Assembly (NCBI GenBank): GCA_964350445.1
Contig: CAYGKA010000024.1
Span: 4,223-68,222, forward strand
Length of the DNA: 64,000 nt
Direction: 5' to 3'
Source of the DNA: Hwanghaeella sp964350445
GTDB taxonomy: Bacteria > Pseudomonadota > Alphaproteobacteria > UBA8366 > Aestuariispiraceae
The notes under the pieces were generated by a model that saw only the letters and a program-made list of their open reading frames with translations, did no database searches and was not told the origin of the DNA. Positions 33,866 to 42,884 of this stretch are shown piece by piece (the stretch's first letter is position 1; each line of letters opens with the position of its first letter). Both the position numbers and the translations under genes were made by a program.

Positions 33866-34001
33866 GCCTGAAGCCTTAAAAAACCTTGCGATCATTCACG
33901 CCGCATTCTGAAAGGTCCGATTCCCGTTAGACGGTGGTCAAACACCATTTGACGCTCCATTATCCTGGCCGGCGCGCAGATCGAGAAACGGGTGGTAAAT
34001 C

Positions 34002-35006
34002 ATGAAAGCTTTTGAAATCGTCAGTCCCGACGGGATCGACGCCTTGACCCTGGCGGACCGGCCAAGCCCGAAACCCGGGCCCGGCGACGTCCTTGTCCGA
34101 ATGCGCGCAAACAGCATCAATTTCCGCGACCTGGCCACGATCCTGGACCCGGTGCCCCGCGGCCTTCCCTTCCCGCGAATCCCCAACTCCGACGGCGCCG
34201 GCGAAGTGGTGGCCATCGGCCCCGGCGTGACCGAGTGGAAACCGGGTGACCGGGTTGCGGGCACCTTCTTTCGGAATTGGGACAGCGGCGGGATCAGCGC
34301 CGCGGTGATGGCGAGCGCGCTAGGCGGCGCGACGGACGGTGTCCTTGCGGAAGAGGTCATCCTGCCGGAACGCGGATTGGTCGAGATCCCGGACTATATG
34401 AGCTATGAAGAGGCATCCACTCTTCCCTGCGCCGCGCTGACCGCTTGGCGCGCCCTGGTCGAAGAAGGCAAGCTGCGCGCCGGGGAAACCGTTCTGCTTC
34501 TGGGGACCGGCGGTGTTTCCGTCTTTGCCCTGCAGATCGCGAAAATGCACGGCGCCACCGTCATCCAAACCTCCGGCAGCGACGAAAAGCTGGCCCGGAT
34601 CCGGTCCATGGGCGCCGATCACTGCATCAACTACCGCACGACCCCGGATTGGCAGGACGCGGTCCTGGAGATCACCGGCGGCATGGGTGTCGACCATGTC
34701 GTCGAAGTTGGCGGCGGCGGTACTTTGGCCCGTTCGGCCGGTTCGGTGCGCGTCGGCGGCCACATAGCCCTGATCGGCATTCTCACCTCCGACAAGATCG
34801 ACCCGACATTGCTGATGCGGAAATCGGTCCGGATGACCGGCATCTATGTTGGGTCGCGGCAAATGTTCCGTTCGATGCTTCGGGCGTTCGAGGCCCATGA
34901 ATTGCGCCCGGTGATCGACAGGACATTCCCGTTCGCCGATGCGAAGGATGCCTATCATCATATGGAAGCGGCCGGACATTTCGGGAAAATCACTATTTCC
35001 CTTTAA
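34002..35006 (+). CDS. zinc-independent MDR oxidoreductase (quinone reductase-like)
   Basis: 334 residues of the medium-chain dehydrogenase/reductase superfamily. An N-terminal GroES-like domain (A-N-S-I-N-F-R-D-L-A where zinc enzymes have a Cys ligand) is followed by the Rossmann domain with L-L-G-T-G-G-V-S-V-F-A-L-Q-I-A-K (about 166-181). Neither catalytic nor structural zinc ligands are visible, so it is closer to quinone-oxidoreductase or enoyl-reductase types than to alcohol dehydrogenase proper. The cofactor is probably NADPH. It stands alone between the GNAT and DMT transporter genes; the substrate is unknown. Confidence 0.83.
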   Translation: MKAFEIVSPDGIDALTLADRPSPKPGPGDVLVRMRANSINFRDLATILDPVPRGLPFPRIPNSDGAGEVVAIGPGVTEWKPGDRVAGTFFRNWDSGGISAAVMASALGGATDGVLAEEVILPERGLVEIPDYMSYEEASTLPCAALTAWRALVEEGKLRAGETVLLLGTGGVSVFALQIAKMHGATVIQTSGSDEKLARIRSMGADHCINYRTTPDWQDAVLEITGGMGVDHVVEVGGGGTLARSAGSVRVGGHIALIGILTSDKIDPTLLMRKSVRMTGIYVGSRQMFRSMLRAFEAHELRPVIDRTFPFADAKDAYHHMEAAGHFGKITISL

Positions 35007-35104
35007 CCTCTTTCGCCCGGTCTTATTCCAAAGGATACGTTTTACTCTAGTCAGCGTGCGGATCCCCGCATCGCGTCCTGCAACTTGGGTCTGTGATATC
35101 AGCC

Positions 35105-36058
35105 ATGAATGAACCGATGAAACGTTCGACACTCTATTGGGCCTACTTGATGGTCCTGTTGGGGGTTTGCGGCCATGCCTCCAGTGAGTTCGTCGCGAAG
35201 CTGACCGGCGTCTTCGGTCCGGAACTGACGGTCTGGCGGTTCATGATCGGCGGTGTCGGGCTGATAACGGTTTCCCTGATCTGGCCATCTTCCCGGAACC
35301 TGCTGGAGCCCCTGCGCAAGGATGGCCTCGCGATCATCGCCCTCTCCATCCTCGGCATGACGGCGGCGCAGTTGCTGTTTCACTGGGCCTTGGATTACGC
35401 CACGGTCATTCAGGTGGCGACATTGGTCACGACCATGCCGATCATCGTCGTCGTCGTGAACCGCATCGTTAACAAGGTTCCGATTTCCAAGCCAAAACTG
35501 GTCAGCGGTTTGGGTGCCTTGGCCGGTGTCATCTTCCTGATCACCGATGGTTACTTGAGCCAGGTCCTGGCCGATGCGTCGGTCATCGGTATGTTCCTCG
35601 CCCTGTCCTGCGGCGCCCTTGGCGCGATCTACATCGTCTTGTCGAAGCCTTACTTCATCAAGTACGGCGCCATCAGAATGACGACCTACACTTTCGCGCT
35701 GGGCTTCTTCGCACTTTGGTTCTTCGTCGGCTTCGTCTGGGATATTTGGGTTAGCCCCACAACCCTGTTCGACCGGCCGATGGACAACGCGCTCGCGATC
35801 ATCACGCTTGGCGTCTGGAATACCACCATCGGCTTCGTGCTGTGGCTGGGCGGCTTGGCGCTTGTGCCGGATACGGGCCGCGCCAACTACATGTTCTTCC
35901 TGAAACCCGTCATCGCCGCGTTCCTCGCCGTCTGGATCCTGAACGAACCCATCACTCTGGCTCAGGGGCTGGCCATCCTGGCCGTGACCAGCTGCGTCGC
36001 GGTGGAAGTATTCTGGGATGAAGTCGTCGGGTTCGTGAAGGGCCGTTCCAAGGCCTGA
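35105..36058 (+). CDS. DMT-superfamily (EamA) transporter
   Basis: 317 residues with about ten hydrophobic helices in two EamA repeats. The first repeat runs G-H-A-S-S-E-F-V-A-K, then F-H-W-A-L-D-Y-A-T-V-I-Q-V-A-T-L-V-T-T-M-P-I; the second has R-A-N-Y-M-F-F-L-K-P-V-I-A-A-F-L-A-V, the usual end-of-repeat pattern. Such proteins export or import metabolites, e.g. amino acids. Start uncertain: GTG 35093, ATG 35105 or ATG 35117, none with a clear ribosome-binding site. It converges on fcl. Confidence 0.82.
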   Translation: MNEPMKRSTLYWAYLMVLLGVCGHASSEFVAKLTGVFGPELTVWRFMIGGVGLITVSLIWPSSRNLLEPLRKDGLAIIALSILGMTAAQLLFHWALDYATVIQVATLVTTMPIIVVVVNRIVNKVPISKPKLVSGLGALAGVIFLITDGYLSQVLADASVIGMFLALSCGALGAIYIVLSKPYFIKYGAIRMTTYTFALGFFALWFFVGFVWDIWVSPTTLFDRPMDNALAIITLGVWNTTIGFVLWLGGLALVPDTGRANYMFFLKPVIAAFLAVWILNEPITLAQGLAILAVTSCVAVEVFWDEVVGFVKGRSKA

Positions 36059-36082
36059 CGCCGGTTCCGAGAGTCCAGGCAG

Positions 36083-37030
36083 TCAGGCGCTTAGCGCGCC
36101 GCCTTGCGAGACGTACCACCGGTAGGTTTCCGCCAAGCCGTCGCGAAACGGCGTCCGGGCCGTCCAGCCCAGGTCGCGCAGCCTGCTGACATCGACAAGC
36201 TTCCGCGGCGTCCCGTCGGGCTTGGTCGCATCGAAGATCAACTCGCCGTCGAAACCAACCACGTCGCAGACGGTTTCGACCAGTTCCCGGATCGTCATTT
36301 CCTGCCCCACGCCGACATTCAGCAGCGCGCCGGTCGATCCGTCGACATTCCGCATGCAATAAAGCGCGGCATCCGCCATGTCGTCCACATGCAGAAATTC
36401 CCGGCGCGGCGTTCCCGTTCCCCATACCGTCATCGATACGTCACCGCGGATCATGGCTTCGTGCGCCTTGCGCATGAGGGCGGGGATGACGTGACTTTTC
36501 TCCAGATCGAAATTGTCACCCGGGCCATATAGGTTCGTCGGCATCAGGCACAGGCTCTTGAAGCCATATTGCTTGGCATAGGCTTGGCACATCTCGATGC
36601 CTGCGATCTTGGCGACCGCATAGGCGCTGTTCGTCGGCTCCAGCTTGCCGGTCAGCAGCGCGTCTTCGCGCATCGGCTGTTCGGCAAATTTCGGGTAGAT
36701 GCAGGTAGAGCCCAGAAACACCAACTTGCGAACGTCGTTGCGATAGGCCGCATCGATGACGTTGGTCTGGATCATCAGGTTGTCGCGGATAAACTCGCCC
36801 GAATAGCTGTCATTCGCGACGATCCCGCCGACCTTGGCCGCGGCAAGGAAGACATAGTCGGGCCGTTGTTCCGCGAAAAACGCCTCAACAGCGTCCTGGC
36901 GCGTGAGGTCGAGTTCCGCATGCGTCCGCGTCAGCAAGGTCTTGAAGCCGTCTTGGGCAAGCCGCCGCGCGATCGCCCCACCGACGAGGCCGCGATGACC
37001 GGCAACGAAAATGCGTGCGTCTTTCTCCAT
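36083..37030 (-). CDS. fcl: GDP-L-fucose synthase
   Basis: 315 residues of the extended short-chain dehydrogenase family. NADP-binding G-H-R-G-L-V-G-G (11-18); V-G-G-I-V-A-N; catalytic S in G-S-T-C-I-Y-P and Y-x-x-x-K in S-A-Y-A-V-A-K; C-terminal R-R-E-F-L-H-V-D-D. It epimerises and reduces GDP-4-keto-6-deoxymannose to GDP-L-fucose. It starts 8 bp after gmd, so both steps from GDP-mannose are in one operon. Glycosyltransferases that would use the product are not in this window. Confidence 0.94.
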   Translation of the reverse strand: MEKDARIFVAGHRGLVGGAIARRLAQDGFKTLLTRTHAELDLTRQDAVEAFFAEQRPDYVFLAAAKVGGIVANDSYSGEFIRDNLMIQTNVIDAAYRNDVRKLVFLGSTCIYPKFAEQPMREDALLTGKLEPTNSAYAVAKIAGIEMCQAYAKQYGFKSLCLMPTNLYGPGDNFDLEKSHVIPALMRKAHEAMIRGDVSMTVWGTGTPRREFLHVDDMADAALYCMRNVDGSTGALLNVGVGQEMTIRELVETVCDVVGFDGELIFDATKPDGTPRKLVDVSRLRDLGWTARTPFRDGLAETYRWYVSQGGALSA

Positions 37031-37038
37031 CGAACGGA

Positions 37039-38079
37039 TCAGCCGAATTTGCGGGTCGGAATCTTATGCCCTGCATCGGACAAGGTGCGCTCCTGCAGGG
37101 CCATGTCCATGTCGTGGTCCACCATCATCTCCACCAATTGCTGGAAAGAGACTTTGGGCTGCCAACTCAGTGTGTCACGCGCCTTAGACGCATCGCCGAG
37201 CAGGACGTCCACTTCGGTCGGGCGAAGGTAGCGGGGGTCGAATTCGACATAATCCTGCCAATTCAATTCCGCATAAGAAAACGCGGCCTGAAGAAAATCC
37301 TTAACGGAATAGGTTTCACCGGTCGCGACCACGAAATCGCCCGGTTCGTCGGCTTGCAGCATCAACCACATCGCTTCGACATAGTCCCCGGCAAATCCCC
37401 AGTCGCGTTTCGAATCGAGGTTGCCGAGGTAAAGCTTCTCCTGCAGGCCGTGTTTGATCCGGCCCAGCGCACGGGTGATCTTGCGTGTAACGAAGGTTTC
37501 GCCGCGGCGCGGGCTTTCGTGATTGAACAGAATCCCGTTCGACACGAACAGGCCGTATGCTTCGCGGTAGTTGATGCCGAACCAATGCGCGGCGACCTTG
37601 CCCACCGCGTAGGGGCTGCGCGGATAGAACGGCGTCGCCTCCGACTGCGGTGCCGGCGCCGCCCCGAACATTTCGGAACTGCCCGCCTGATAGACCCGCA
37701 CCGTCGCGTCGGTTTCCTTGATGTAGTCGCGGATCGCGTCCAGCAGGCGCAGCGTCCCGGTCGAAACGATGTCGGCGGTATATTCGGGCTGATCGAAACT
37801 GACGCGCACATGACTCTGGGCGCCGAGATTGTAGACCTCGTCCGGCTTAACCTTCCCGATCACCCGGCGGATACCGGTGGAATCGGCCAAATCGCCATAA
37901 TGGAGAAACAGGCGCGCACCGGATTCGTGCGGATCCTGATACAGGTGGTCGATCCTGTCGGTGTTGAAGGTCGAAGCGCGGCGGATCAAGCCATGGACCT
38001 CGTAGCCTTTGGACAACAGGAACTCAGCCAGATACGACCCGTCCTGACCGGTTACACCCGTGACCAATGCGCGCTTCAT
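37039..38079 (-). CDS. gmd: GDP-mannose 4,6-dehydratase
   Basis: 346 residues. NADP site G-V-T-G-Q-D-G-S-Y-L-A (8-18), L-I-R-R-A-S-T-F-N-T-x-R-I-D-H-L-Y, A-Q-S-H-V-x-V-S-F, catalytic G-S-S-E-M-F-G and Y-A-V-G-K, then L-F-N-H-E-S-P-R-R-G-E-T-F-V-T-R-K-I, all diagnostic for Gmd. It converts GDP-mannose to GDP-4-keto-6-deoxy-mannose, the precursor of GDP-fucose and GDP-rhamnose in surface polysaccharides. It is first gene of the gmd-fcl pair and divergent from pgk across 232 bp. Confidence 0.96.
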   Translation of the reverse strand: MKRALVTGVTGQDGSYLAEFLLSKGYEVHGLIRRASTFNTDRIDHLYQDPHESGARLFLHYGDLADSTGIRRVIGKVKPDEVYNLGAQSHVRVSFDQPEYTADIVSTGTLRLLDAIRDYIKETDATVRVYQAGSSEMFGAAPAPQSEATPFYPRSPYAVGKVAAHWFGINYREAYGLFVSNGILFNHESPRRGETFVTRKITRALGRIKHGLQEKLYLGNLDSKRDWGFAGDYVEAMWLMLQADEPGDFVVATGETYSVKDFLQAAFSYAELNWQDYVEFDPRYLRPTEVDVLLGDASKARDTLSWQPKVSFQQLVEMMVDHDMDMALQERTLSDAGHKIPTRKFG

Positions 38080-38311
38080 ATCACCCTCATGGAAAGCCTT
38101 CGGCTGGTGTTACGCCGGGCCGCCAACCGGGTCAAGCAAGCGCCCGCACTCAATCGGCGGGGTTCCGGCACGATGAGGCCCTGCACCGGGCTGGAACCTT
38201 GCGGCATCGGTAGGACTGGAAGAAACGGCGATCTTCCGCTATGCGAACGCCGTCGGCATCGCTTTGCGGCGCCGGCGGTGTTTCTGAAACGGCAAAACCT
38301 ATGGGGTTCGC

Positions 38312-39514
38312 ATGGCTTTCAAGACCTTGGACGATCTGTCGGTAAATGGAAAAACGGTTCTGGTCCGCGGCGACCTCAACGTACCAATGGATGGCAGCCG
38401 GGTTACCGATACCACGCGCATCGACCGCCTGATGCCGACCGTCCGCGACTTGCTGGACAAGGGCGCTTCCGTCGTTCTGATGTCCCATTTCGGGCGGCCC
38501 AAAGGCAAGAAGGTCGCAACCATGTCCCTGCGCCCCGTCGCCGGCGCCTTGCAGGCCATACTGGGCCGCGACGTCATCTTCGCCGAAGATTGCATCGGCG
38601 CGCCGGCCGCCGAAGCGGTGGCCAAGGCAGGCCCCGGCGGCGTCACGCTGCTGGAGAACCTGCGGTTTCATGCAGGTGAAGAGGATGACGACACTGAGTT
38701 CGCGAAAGCGCTGGCCGCCCTTGGTGACGCCTATGTGAATGACGCGTTCTCCGCCGCGCACCGGGCCCATGCCTCCACCCATGCGATAGCGAAACTGCTG
38801 CCCGCGGCGGCCGGCCGGAACATGCAGGCGGAACTGGAAGCGCTGGACGCCGCGCTCGGCAATCCGCAGCGCCCTGTCGCGGCCATCGTCGGCGGCGCGA
38901 AGGTGTCCTCCAAATTGAAGGTGCTCGAAAATCTGGTAAGCCGCGTCGACGTGTTAATCATCGGCGGCGGCATGGCCAATACCTTCCTGCTGGCGAAAGG
39001 CGTTTCGGTCGGGAAGAGCCTTTGCGAAGCGGATTTGGCCAGTACTGCGCGGGAAATCATCGTACGGGCGGAATCCGCCGGCTGCATCATCGCGCTACCA
39101 ACCGATGCCTCGATCGCGCCGGAATTTGCGCCGACGGACGATGCAGACGTCGTCGCCATCGACGCCGTTCCGGAAGACCAGATGATCCTGGATATCGGCC
39201 CGGCCAGCGCCGCCGATCTCTCCGCAAGGCTCGAATCCTGCCGCACGCTGGTCTGGAACGGTCCGATGGGCGCTTTTGAGATCAAGCCTTTCGACCAAGG
39301 CACCGTCGCCCTTGCGCAAACCGCGGCGCGTCTGACAAAAGCGGGCTCGCTGGTCTCCATCGCGGGCGGCGGCGACACGGTTGCGGCACTGAACCATGCG
39401 GGCGTCGGCGAAGACTTCACCTACGTCTCGACCGCCGGCGGCGCCTTCCTGGAATGGATGGAAGGCCGCGAATTGCCGGGCGTTGCGGCGTTGGAAGCGG
39501 CGGCAAACGCCTAG
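38312..39514 (+). CDS. pgk: phosphoglycerate kinase
   Basis: 400 residues, normal length. The N-terminal signature V-L-V-R-G-D-L-N-V-P-M, substrate-binding S-H-F-G-R-P-K-G, L-L-E-N-L-R-F-H, and the C-terminal nucleotide loop G-G-G-D-T-V-A-A-L are intact. It makes ATP from 1,3-bisphosphoglycerate. The other glycolytic genes usually adjacent (gap, fba) are absent here, so this copy stands alone. A 9-bp GC-rich hairpin follows 30 bases after the stop. Confidence 0.96.
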   Translation: MAFKTLDDLSVNGKTVLVRGDLNVPMDGSRVTDTTRIDRLMPTVRDLLDKGASVVLMSHFGRPKGKKVATMSLRPVAGALQAILGRDVIFAEDCIGAPAAEAVAKAGPGGVTLLENLRFHAGEEDDDTEFAKALAALGDAYVNDAFSAAHRAHASTHAIAKLLPAAAGRNMQAELEALDAALGNPQRPVAAIVGGAKVSSKLKVLENLVSRVDVLIIGGGMANTFLLAKGVSVGKSLCEADLASTAREIIVRAESAGCIIALPTDASIAPEFAPTDDADVVAIDAVPEDQMILDIGPASAADLSARLESCRTLVWNGPMGAFEIKPFDQGTVALAQTAARLTKAGSLVSIAGGGDTVAALNHAGVGEDFTYVSTAGGAFLEWMEGRELPGVAALEAAANA

Positions 39515-39543
39515 GCGGCCTTGGCCCCTTTGACGAACCGTCT

Positions 39544-39577
39544 ACGGCGGGCTTCCCAGGAAACGGGTGCCCGCCGT
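39544..39577 (+). terminator. hairpin after pgk
   Basis: ACGGCGGGC (39544-39552) pairs perfectly with GCCCGCCGT (39569-39577) around a 16-base loop, followed only by TCGCGTTT. Probable pgk terminator; the T-run is weak. Confidence 0.5.
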
Positions 39578-39693
39578 TCGCGTTTGCCGATGCATGAAGA
39601 TCCACGAACGAATTTATGTAAAATTTTATTTAGATTCTATTAATCATTCGGCGATAAGGTGAAAGCTGAGGGGCTCGGCAGGAGCAATCGCAT

Positions 39694-39969
39694 ATGGACG
39701 TCATCGGTGCAGGCGGCCCACTGGGCAGCCGCCAATTGCTGACGGCGCAATCGGAGAACACGCGGATCGGCACGCCCGGGCAAGCCCCCGGCAACCGCAG
39801 TTCCGCGCGCGCAGTTCAAGACACGGCCGCCACCGAAGCCGCCAAGGCGGTTAGCGACCCGGCCTCGTCGCGAACGGTTCGGCGGGCATCCCAATCCATC
39901 TCGGCGGCCGGCACTCAAAACCCCGACAGACCCCTGCCCCGCGGGTCACTGGTCAATATCCTGGTGTAA
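39694..39969 (+). CDS. small protein of unknown function, C-terminal RG-N-I-L-V motif
   Basis: 91 residues, unrecognised. It is polar and low in hydrophobics, rich in Ala, Ser, Arg and Gln, with no signal peptide or membrane helix, so it is probably largely disordered. The last residues P-R-G-S-L-V-N-I-L-V closely match the end of another small protein at 42516-42776 (N-R-G-Y-Y-L-N-V-L-V). AGGAG lies 10 bases before the ATG, and an AT-rich stretch (about 39605-39655) upstream could hold a promoter. It converges on the TPR-methyltransferase gene with a 21-bp gap. Confidence 0.55.
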   Translation: MDVIGAGGPLGSRQLLTAQSENTRIGTPGQAPGNRSSARAVQDTAATEAAKAVSDPASSRTVRRASQSISAAGTQNPDRPLPRGSLVNILV

Positions 39970-39990
39970 TTTGTACGGCTGAAAGCACTG

Positions 39991-40986
39991 TCATGCTTCT
40001 TTCCGCGCGACGACGACAAGGCCTTTGACCGGCAAGGCGTATTCCGTGCGCAACTGCTCTTCACCCACCTCGACGATAGAGAATCCGGCCTCAGCCAGGC
40101 TGTCCCGGACATATTTTGCGGAATGCGTATACCGGCCGCTTATGCCCAGGTCATAGTCCTTGGCCTTCCTGTGGGTCTCCAGCGTGAACGCGAACAAGCC
40201 CCCTTGCTGCACGGCTGTCGCCATCGCCCCGAAGACAGCCGTGAGGTCCCCGAAATAGCACAGCACGTCGGCGGCGACGGCAACATCATACCGTTTGCTG
40301 CGGGTTTGAAGTGCCTCGGTCAGTTCCGCCTTGTTCAGGCGGTCATACAGTTTCCGCTTCTTGGCGAGGGCGAGCATCTCTTCCGAGAGATCGATACCTT
40401 CCAGTTTCCGGGCCAACGGCCGCAAATGCGGGGCGCATAATCCTGTGCCGCAACCCGCGTCCAGGATGCGCAGGCCTTTCCCGTCGACATGGCGCGCCAA
40501 GGCCGTTCCCAGCAGTTCGGGCGCCCGGTAGTTCAACTCCTCAAGCTTGGAATCGAAGGTATCGGCAAATTCATCGAAGGTCTGCGCGACATAGTCGTCA
40601 TTGGCCCTGTCGGGCAATCCGTCGCCTGTCACCGCGGCGGCCATGTGCAACGCGATGCGGTTGTCGGGATAATCCGCCGCCCATTGCCGGGCGATGCGTT
40701 TAGCGGTCTTCCTTTCACCCATGTGAACCATGCCATAGAGCGACTTACCCAGATTGGAGTGGACGTAAATGTCCTCAGGGTCCTGCTCCAGGGCCTTCAG
40801 CATGAAGTCGACGGCAGGGACATACTCGTCCCGGTCGTAGTGAATGATGCCCAGGGAATGGAGCGCCGCCTGATGATCGGGATCAATATCCAGGATCTTC
40901 TGATAGAGAACCGCCGCTTTATCCAGTTTGTCGTCGTAGTAGAGGCGGTCGGCCTCCTCATAGAGTTTGTCGACGGAAGCGGTCAT
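39991..40986 (-). CDS. TPR-repeat SAM-dependent methyltransferase
   Basis: 331 residues. The N-terminal half (about 1-130) carries TPR-like helices (L-Y-E-E-A-D-R-L-Y-Y...A-L-x-x-L-G-I-I-H-Y-D...V-D-F-M-L-K-A-L-E-Q-D-P-E). F-D-x-F-A-x-x-F-D leads into a class I methyltransferase with I-L-D-A-G-C-G-T-G-L-C-A-P (about 174-186) and L-E-G-I-D-L-S-E-E-M-L. The V-A-A-D-V-L-C-Y-F-G-D-L block is common in these predicted TPR-methyltransferases of alphaproteobacteria. The target is unknown; the TPR part suggests a protein partner. Confidence 0.82.
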   Translation of the reverse strand: MTASVDKLYEEADRLYYDDKLDKAAVLYQKILDIDPDHQAALHSLGIIHYDRDEYVPAVDFMLKALEQDPEDIYVHSNLGKSLYGMVHMGERKTAKRIARQWAADYPDNRIALHMAAAVTGDGLPDRANDDYVAQTFDEFADTFDSKLEELNYRAPELLGTALARHVDGKGLRILDAGCGTGLCAPHLRPLARKLEGIDLSEEMLALAKKRKLYDRLNKAELTEALQTRSKRYDVAVAADVLCYFGDLTAVFGAMATAVQQGGLFAFTLETHRKAKDYDLGISGRYTHSAKYVRDSLAEAGFSIVEVGEEQLRTEYALPVKGLVVVARKEA

Positions 40987-41124
40987 CGTAGAGAGTATCC
41001 TGAGAACTGATTGAAGCCTGCGGGCGGCGCATCATACCGCCTCCGCGCTCCAAGTCGACCCGTTCCGCCGCATGCTCCTATCGACCGGGTTGCCGTCGGC
41101 GCATTGCGGACCCACTATCCTTAA

Positions 41125-41733
41125 ATGACAGACAAAAAGACCTCATCTTCCGCACCCTCCACCGGCGACGGGGAAACGACCGCAACGATCATCACCATGG
41201 AGGATGGCGGCCCCCGAGTCCGCGCGGTTCCAGAAGGCGACAACGTCGAAAGACTGGTTTGTCCGGACTGCGGTTTCGTCAACTACGAGAACCCGAAGAT
41301 CGTCGTCGGCACCGTCGCGACATGGGAAGGCCGCATTCTGCTGTGCCGCCGGAACATCCCGCCGCGCAAGGGATATTGGACCATTCCCGCGGGATATATG
41401 GAGTTGAACGAAACGACTGAGGCCGGCGCCCGGCGGGAAGCGATGGAAGAGGCTACCGCAGACCTGGCGGAACTCGTCGTTCTCGCCATCTACAACATCC
41501 CGCGGATCAGTCAGGTTCAGATCATCTACCGCGGTAATCTGGCAACGCCCGATGTCGCCGCCGGACCGGAAAGCCAGGAAGTGGCGCTGTTCGATTGGGG
41601 CGATATTCCATGGGACGACCTGGCCTTCCCGTCCGTCCACTGGGCACTCAACCATTTCAAGGAAGTGCTGGGAAAAGCGCACCATCCGCCCTTCGGCAAT
41701 CCGCCCGGCGATATGGGCGACATGACGCGGTAG
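41125..41733 (+). CDS. Nudix hydrolase with zinc ribbon
   Basis: 202 residues. The Nudix box G-Y-M-E-L-N-E-T-T-E-A-G-A-R-R-E-A-M-E-E fits G-x5-E-x7-R-E-U-x-E-E. Just before it, C-P-D-C-G-F-V-N-Y-E-N-P-K looks like half of a zinc ribbon, as in NudC-like or ADP-ribose-type pyrophosphatases. It should hydrolyse a nucleoside diphosphate linked to another moiety. The first 35 residues are polar and perhaps disordered; a start further downstream cannot be excluded. It converges on the septation-protein gene 17 bp away. Confidence 0.83.
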   Translation: MTDKKTSSSAPSTGDGETTATIITMEDGGPRVRAVPEGDNVERLVCPDCGFVNYENPKIVVGTVATWEGRILLCRRNIPPRKGYWTIPAGYMELNETTEAGARREAMEEATADLAELVVLAIYNIPRISQVQIIYRGNLATPDVAAGPESQEVALFDWGDIPWDDLAFPSVHWALNHFKEVLGKAHHPPFGNPPGDMGDMTR

Positions 41734-41750
41734 CAGGGCCAGGCAAAACT

Positions 41751-42374
41751 CTAGCGATCGGTCCCGTCGCCGTCGGATTTAGTCTCACCCGAGCCGCTAT
41801 TTGCGTCGGCCGGTTCCAAATGCCGATTGATCATCGGCGCCTGCGTCAGCATGAACAGGAAGGTAAGGCCCATCGCGCCGAACACCTTGTAGGTCACCCA
41901 GAAATCGTCCGATTGCGTGCGCCAAACCGCTTCGTTCATGCAGGCGAGGAAGCCGAAGAACAACCCGAACCGGATCGTGAGCTTGCGCCAACCGGCCTCA
42001 TCCAGGCGCAGGGCCTGACCAACAACGAACTTCAATGGCTGGCGGCCCAGCGCCGCGCTGGCGAGCAGCGTTATGCTGAACAGGGTGTTCACCAAAGTGG
42101 GACGGATCTTGATGAATGTGTCGTCTTCCAAATAAAGGGTCAGCCCGCCGAGCACCAAAAGAATGGGCGCGGTCACCAAGGGCAGCTTAGGCAGTTTCCG
42201 GGAAAGAATGTAAGAAACCGCCAGGGCCGCCACGGTTGCCGCCATGACAGCCGCCGTCGCCGTGTACAAATCGGCCAGTAGATAGGTGATGAAAAACACC
42301 ACCAGCGGCCCGTATTCGCATACGGGCGTGAGCCATGGCGGAGGTTGGCGCGAGGTCTGTTGATTCCCAGTCAT
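41751..42374 (-). CDS. yciB: inner-membrane septation protein (YciB/IspZ family)
   Basis: 207 residues. About five hydrophobic helices: P-V-C-E-Y-G-P-L-V-V-F-F-I-T-Y, then F-I-K-I-R-P-T-L-V-N, W-R-K-L-T-I-R-F-G-L-F-F-G-F-L-A-C-M-N-E-A-V-W, and D-F-W-V-T-Y-K-V-F-G. K/R-x-K/R-P-T and the N-E-x-V-W block are the YciB signature. The protein sits in the inner membrane and influences cell division and envelope integrity. The Gly/Ser/Asp-rich tail after residue 190 is not conserved. I start it at the ATG giving M-T-G-N-Q-Q; the frame is open 67 codons more. Confidence 0.85.
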   Translation of the reverse strand: MTGNQQTSRQPPPWLTPVCEYGPLVVFFITYLLADLYTATAAVMAATVAALAVSYILSRKLPKLPLVTAPILLVLGGLTLYLEDDTFIKIRPTLVNTLFSITLLASAALGRQPLKFVVGQALRLDEAGWRKLTIRFGLFFGFLACMNEAVWRTQSDDFWVTYKVFGAMGLTFLFMLTQAPMINRHLEPADANSGSGETKSDGDGTDR

Positions 42375-42515
42375 GGCCGGGGTTATAGCCGCGCGCGATC
42401 CCAAGACCAAGCATGCTTCTCGACAAACTTCGATGGAAGGAGGTAATCCTTTTATGTCAGCAGGTTGCGGCGTTTCCGGGTTGCCGCTGACAGCGATTCG
42501 CCATAGGTTCGGGTC

Positions 42516-42776
42516 ATGGCAATAGGAAATAATGGCATCGGTGGGTCCGGTGATCGTCGCGTCGGCGGCAATCACCTAGAACGGCCAAGTGGGATTTCAT
42601 CCCCCGCCACCACAAGCACGGCACTGCCGCGCCGGCCGCCGTCACGGCCGGGCCGCGACCCTTATGATTTGCGGACAGCTTTCGAACGGTTAAAGCGATT
42701 GCTGCGCTTGGACGGCAATGCCGGCCCGCAACAGGATATTCCCAACCGGGGATACTACTTGAACGTACTTGTCTGA
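42516..42776 (+). CDS. small protein of unknown function, C-terminal RG-N-V-L-V motif
   Basis: 86 residues, unrecognised. A Gly/Ser/Pro/Arg-rich, probably disordered N-terminal half is followed by a short amphipathic helix (about 47-62, D-P-Y-D-L-R-T-A-F-E-R-L-K-R-L-L). It ends P-N-R-G-Y-Y-L-N-V-L-V. The final RG-x-x-L/V-N-I/V-L-V matches the protein at 39694-39969, which is otherwise unrelated. No strong ribosome-binding site is visible before the ATG. It lies 108 bp upstream of the REC gene and may share its transcript. Confidence 0.5.
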   Translation: MAIGNNGIGGSGDRRVGGNHLERPSGISSPATTSTALPRRPPSRPGRDPYDLRTAFERLKRLLRLDGNAGPQQDIPNRGYYLNVLV

Positions 42777-42884
42777 TTACTTGAACCCACCGGGAGGCGG
42801 CGATGACCCATTCGGTCCACTTCGTCTGTATGCGAGCGGCACCCCGTCCTCGTTCCCGCCTTTCCGCGATTAGCTGAGTATCCC

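Noticed and set aside
33858..33877. AAGGCT/AGCCTT hairpin at the GNAT stop as a terminator
   Set aside because: Only 6 bp, contains the stop codon and is followed by A rather than T on the transcribed strand.
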